64,000 nucleotides of DNA from Haemophilus influenzae. GTDB taxonomy: Bacteria > Pseudomonadota > Gammaproteobacteria > Enterobacterales > Pasteurellaceae. Below are positions 60,985 to 64,000 of this stretch, piece by piece (positions within the stretch are counted from its first letter, which is position 1; the number at the start of each line of letters is the position of its first letter). The position numbers and the translations under genes were made by a program. The notes under the pieces are model-generated. The model was not told where the DNA came from. It did no database searches and saw only the letters and a list, made by a program, of their open reading frames with translations. The DNA is taken from assembly GCF_001457655.1 (NCBI RefSeq), contig NZ_LN831035.1:1736001-1800000 (forward strand), in the 5' to 3' direction.

Positions 60985-62025
60985 ATGAATATTCTAATTA
61001 TTGGCCCATCTTGGGTTGGCGATATGATGATGTCGCACAGTTTGTACCAGCAACTGAAAATTCAATATCCAAACTGCAATATTGATGTGATGGCACCGAA
61101 TTGGTGTAAGCCTTTGCTTGCGCGTATGCCAGAAGTGCGTAAGGCGATTGAAATGCCATTAGGGCACGGAGCCTTTGAATTGGGAACGCGTTATCGTTTA
61201 GGTAAGGCATTGCGCAATCAATATGATATGGCGATCGTATTACCAAACTCCTTGAAGTCAGCTTTTATTCCCGCTTTTGCAAAAATTGCGGTGCGTCGTG
61301 GCTGGAAAGGGGAAAGCCGTTATTTCTTGCTTAACGATTTACGCAATAATAAACGTGATTATCCTATGATGGTGCAACGTTATGTCGCGTTAGCTTTTGA
61401 GCAAAATGCGGTACCGAAAGCGGCTGATATTCCTGTTCTAAAACCTTATTTAACCGTTGATCCCACTCAACAAGCTGAAACCTTAAAAAACTTTAAAAAA
61501 CAAACCGCACTTTTAGGCGAGCGTCCAATTATTGGTTTTTGTCCTGGTGCGGAATTTGGCCCGGCAAAACGTTGGCCACATTATCATTATGCAAAATTAG
61601 CAGAAATGTTAATTACCCAAGGCTATGCTGTGGCGCTATTTGGTTCAGCTAAAGATGAACCAGTGGGAGAAGAAATTCGTCAAGCACTGCCAGAAGCGTT
61701 GCGTGAGTTTTGTGTCAATTTAGCAGGAAAAACCAACTTAAATGAAGCAGTGGATTTAATTGCAAATTGTACGGCGGTCGTGACCAATGACAGTGGTTTA
61801 ATGCATATTGCGGCAGCAGTAAATCGTCCATTGATTGCACTTTATGGACCAACTAGCCCACAATATACGCCGCCGCTTTCAGATAAAGCAACGATTATTC
61901 GTTTAATTGAAGGTGGATTGATTAAAGTCCGTAAAGGCGACAAAGAGGGGGGGTATCATCAAAGTTTGATTGATATTACGCCAGAAATGGCATTAGAAAA
62001 ATTGAACGAACTGTTGGCAAAATAA
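60985..62025 (+). CDS. waaF: ADP-heptose--LPS heptosyltransferase II
   Basis: The ATG at 60985 gives 346 residues beginning MNILIIGPSWVGDMMMSHSL; the frame extends upstream but the extra residues cross an uptake signal. It is a glycosyltransferase family 9 enzyme, with FCPGAEFGPAKRWP and VTNDSGLMHIAAAV. It adds the second heptose of the LOS inner core, using the sugar made by HldD. It is also called rfaF. Confidence 0.95.
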   Translation: MNILIIGPSWVGDMMMSHSLYQQLKIQYPNCNIDVMAPNWCKPLLARMPEVRKAIEMPLGHGAFELGTRYRLGKALRNQYDMAIVLPNSLKSAFIPAFAKIAVRRGWKGESRYFLLNDLRNNKRDYPMMVQRYVALAFEQNAVPKAADIPVLKPYLTVDPTQQAETLKNFKKQTALLGERPIIGFCPGAEFGPAKRWPHYHYAKLAEMLITQGYAVALFGSAKDEPVGEEIRQALPEALREFCVNLAGKTNLNEAVDLIANCTAVVTNDSGLMHIAAAVNRPLIALYGPTSPQYTPPLSDKATIIRLIEGGLIKVRKGDKEGGYHQSLIDITPEMALEKLNELLAK

Positions 62026-62089
62026 TGAAAGTTTGCTTAGTGAAAAGAAAACTTATAAAGATATTACTTATAAGATGACTTGTTTCATA

Positions 62090-62118
62090 AAAAATGCTCG
62101 CACTTGGCGAGCATTTTT
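62090..62118. terminator. Bidirectional terminator between waaF and MFS gene
   Basis: AAAAATGCTCGC (62090-62101) pairs with GCGAGCATTTTT (62107-62118). It serves two convergent genes. Confidence 0.9.
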
Positions 62119-62133
62119 ATCTTTTATATTTTC

Positions 62134-63357
62134 TTAGTCTAAGGCTTTACCTTTTAATTCAGGGATTAAGAAAATTGTCGCTAACATATCAATTACGTAG
62201 ATAATCGCAAGTAGAGCGATGGCCGTTTGGAAAGAGTAAGCAAGTACAACTGCGCCCACAACTACAGGTCCAAATCCCCCTACGGCACGACCAATATTGA
62301 AAAGTACGTTTTGTGCCGTTGCTCGAGCTTCTGTTGGGTAGGCTTCCGCCATCAATGCACCGTAACCGCCCAGCATTCCGTTCACAAACATACCTAAAAA
62401 TGCCCCAGCAAGAAGCATGATGTCAGGATCGGTAAGTTGTGAGTAAACCACGATACTTATCACTGCGCCTAATTGGAAAAGTAAGAAACTTGGTTTGCGT
62501 CCGATTCGGTCGGCGAGTTGTCCGAAAATCCAAATGCCAGCCATCATGCCGCAGACGGTAACGGCGGTCCAAAGCCCAGATTTAGTTAAACTGAATCCAA
62601 GTTGTTTTGATAAGAAATTAGGTAACCAAATCATAATGCCGTAATAACCGAAGTTTTGTACAGAAGTGAGTACGACGATACCAAGACTAATTTTGCTCGT
62701 GGCTTTGTCTTTAATCAGAAGCTGGAATGAACGTAATTTATCAGTAAAGCTGGATTGCGTTGAAAGTGCGGTTTGTTTTTGAGTGAAAATTTCAGGTTCG
62801 TGCAGATGAGAACGTAAGAACCAAGCGACAAATGCAGGGAAGATACCCACTAAGAACATTCCACGCCAGCCAATATGCGGGAGCAATAATGGTGTAAGCA
62901 ACGCAGCACCTAACACACCAACTTGCCAACCCAATGCAACATAAGATGCTGCTTTCGCTCGGTGGCGTGCAGGCCATGCTTCTGCTGCTAGAGCCATCCC
63001 AATTCCAAATTCACCGCCTAAGCCAATACCAGCAATTGTGCGATAAATCAGTAAATCCCAATAACCTTGTGCAATCGCACATAAACCAGTAAACACCGCA
63101 AAAAGAAGAATAGTCCAAGTCAGTACGCGTACACGACCGTATTTATCGCTTAATGCACCAAATAAAATGCCGCCAAATACGGCACCAATCAGAGTCCAAG
63201 TTACGAGAGATCCACCTTGGGCGGGTGTTAGATTTAAGTCTGCGGAAATTGCACTAAGCATGAAACCTAAAATGAGAAGATCGAAACCGTCCATTGCATA
63301 GCCGACGGCAGAGCCAATTAAGGCTTTCCAGCCATAACTGTTTACTTTGTTTGTCAT
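62134..63357 (-). CDS. MFS transporter (sugar acid / aromatic acid type)
   Basis: The 407-residue protein has twelve predicted helices. The MFS loop motif GALSDKYGRVRV after helix 2 and its repeat GQLADRIGRKPS after helix 8 are present, as is YRTIAGIGLGGEFGIGMALAAE. Resemblance is to the AAHS and NanT-like groups of organic-acid symporters. The substrate cannot be told from sequence. AAGGACAC precedes the ATG. Confidence 0.85.
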   Translation of the reverse strand: MTNKVNSYGWKALIGSAVGYAMDGFDLLILGFMLSAISADLNLTPAQGGSLVTWTLIGAVFGGILFGALSDKYGRVRVLTWTILLFAVFTGLCAIAQGYWDLLIYRTIAGIGLGGEFGIGMALAAEAWPARHRAKAASYVALGWQVGVLGAALLTPLLLPHIGWRGMFLVGIFPAFVAWFLRSHLHEPEIFTQKQTALSTQSSFTDKLRSFQLLIKDKATSKISLGIVVLTSVQNFGYYGIMIWLPNFLSKQLGFSLTKSGLWTAVTVCGMMAGIWIFGQLADRIGRKPSFLLFQLGAVISIVVYSQLTDPDIMLLAGAFLGMFVNGMLGGYGALMAEAYPTEARATAQNVLFNIGRAVGGFGPVVVGAVVLAYSFQTAIALLAIIYVIDMLATIFLIPELKGKALD

Positions 63358-63564
63358 GATGTGTCCTTTTGTTACTCGCGGGTAACATTTAAAGTGAAAA
63401 GAAAGATGATTAAAAATCGGTGGCTAGTTTACTGCATTAATAAAAAAATTCAATGAACAGAATATGAAAAGAAGAAAAAATTGATTTTGAATAAGAAGGA
63501 AAGGATAAAATAAGGGGATTAAACAATCTGATGTCATTCAGATTGAACTACTCTAGTCTTAATA

Positions 63565-63592
63565 AAAGTGCGGTAAAAATTCACCGCACTTT
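63565..63592 (-). terminator. Terminator after cysK
   Basis: AAAGTGCGGT (63565-63574) and ACCGCACTTT (63583-63592) form a stem built of inverted uptake signals, directly past the cysK stop on the minus strand. Confidence 0.7.
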
Positions 63593-63604
63593 ATTCTTTT
63601 TTGT

Positions 63605-64000
63605 TTATCCCTCAATCCCTTCAAACAGTGCTGTGCTTAAGTAGCGTTCAGAAGCTGAAGGCAAAATAACAACAATGAGTTTATCGGCAAATTCTGGTAA
63701 TTTAGCTAAGCGATCTGCAGCCGCGACAGCTGCACCAGATGAAATACCTGCAAGAATGCCTTCTTCCGCCATTAAGCGACGAGCTGTGGCAAGTGCGGTA
63801 TCACTATCAACAGTTTCTACGCGATCAATAATAGATAAATCTAAATTTTTGGGAATGAAACCCGCACCGATACCTTGAATTTTGTGTGGACCTGGTTTTA
63901 CTTCTTCACCCGCTAAAGTTTGACTAATGACCGGAGATTCCACTGGCTCAACGGCAACAGAAGTGATTTGTTTACCAAAATCTAATTTAATCGCGCGAGA
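63605..64000 (-). CDS. cysK: Cysteine synthase A, C-terminal part
   Basis: The 3' part of the gene (about 131 codons) is inside the window; it continues past the right edge, as the frame stays open ([20 protein letters not shown]). Motifs of O-acetylserine sulfhydrylase are clear: [33 protein letters not shown], and the C-terminal [20 protein letters not shown]. Ordinary CysK proteins have [14 protein letters not shown] here; this one reads PSASERYLS, and the C-terminus ends FEGIEG. It makes cysteine from O-acetylserine and sulfide. Confidence 0.95.
   Translation of the reverse strand, partial: SRAIKLDFGKQITSVAVEPVESPVISQTLAGEEVKPGPHKIQGIGAGFIPKNLDLSIIDRVETVDSDTALATARRLMAEEGILAGISSGAAVAAADRLAKLPEFADKLIVVILPSASERYLSTALFEGIEG

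Noticed and set aside
62051..62078. ACTTATAA direct/inverted repeat as a regulatory element or attachment site
   Set aside because: Short AT-rich repeat after waaF with no associated gene or second copy; likely chance.

Overview
The window is a chromosomal segment of a Haemophilus influenzae-type organism (Pasteurellaceae). The evidence is about 55 copies by eye of the 9-bp DNA uptake signal core AAGTGCGGT/ACCGCACTT, the low GC content, and a gene order I recognise from H. influenzae: ompA(P5)-ydiJ-menI-hemH ... dcw cluster ... opp ... comM ... xylAB ... waaF-cysK. A lone hemH also fits, because this species needs haem or protoporphyrin. Nearly all DNA is ordinary core chromosome. No phage, insertion sequence, CRISPR array, rRNA or tRNA was seen.

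Layout. 1-178: start of the outer-membrane protein P5 gene, truncated by the window edge. 0.5-11 kb: ydiJ, menI-hemH, ybbN, trxB, cydDC (cytochrome bd assembly exporter), the 4.5S SRP RNA (minus strand) and nrdG. 11-15.3 kb (minus): cystine transporter, a LysE-family gene remnant beside a (TGAAA)6 repeat, hpt, a candidate Fur-controlled small RNA, and pmbA. 15.4-19.2 kb (plus): darP, lptC-lptA-lptB, ptsN and rapZ; rpoN, hpf and npr, which sit in this cluster in E. coli, are absent. 19.2-20.4 kb: pheA. 20.5-38.8 kb (minus): the complete division and cell-wall cluster mraZ-rsmH-ftsL-ftsI-murE-murF-mraY-murD-ftsW-murG-murC-ddlB-ftsQ-ftsA-ftsZ-lpxC, with a good promoter and MraZ-type repeats upstream of mraZ.

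38.9-42.5 kb: a CstA-family transporter, a small zinc-ribbon membrane protein, a decayed fragment resembling the C-terminus of a DUF262/DUF1524 (GmrSD-like) restriction protein, and talB. 42.8-48.4 kb: oppABCDF. 48.4-53.9 kb: a DUF535 protein, engB, comM with a competence (CRP-S/CRE) site, deoC, a membrane-anchored thioredoxin-like protein and hldD. 54-60.9 kb: xylB and xylA (minus), then an AT-rich patB-like C-S lyase gene coupled to an nhaC-family antiporter gene (plus), then xylR (plus). No xylose ABC transporter genes lie between xylA and xylR. 61-64 kb: waaF, an MFS transporter, and the 3' part of cysK running off the right edge.

Most notable points: (1) a compact minus-strand small RNA at about 13.79-13.89 kb with a near-consensus promoter, an overlapping Fur-box-like sequence, a loop displaying two UUGC-type motifs and a strong terminator, which may be the Haemophilus RyhB-like RNA HrrF; (2) PtsN carries Lys where the phosphorylated His belongs, in a locus that has also lost rpoN, hpf and npr; (3) the patB-nhaC pair sits inside a xylose locus, in the longest stretch without uptake signals (about 5.4 kb); (4) a FtsZ with an insertion of about 19 residues near its N-terminus; (5) a restriction-gene remnant. 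The ftsI allele has wild-type residues at the positions usually altered in beta-lactam-resistant (BLNAR) strains.
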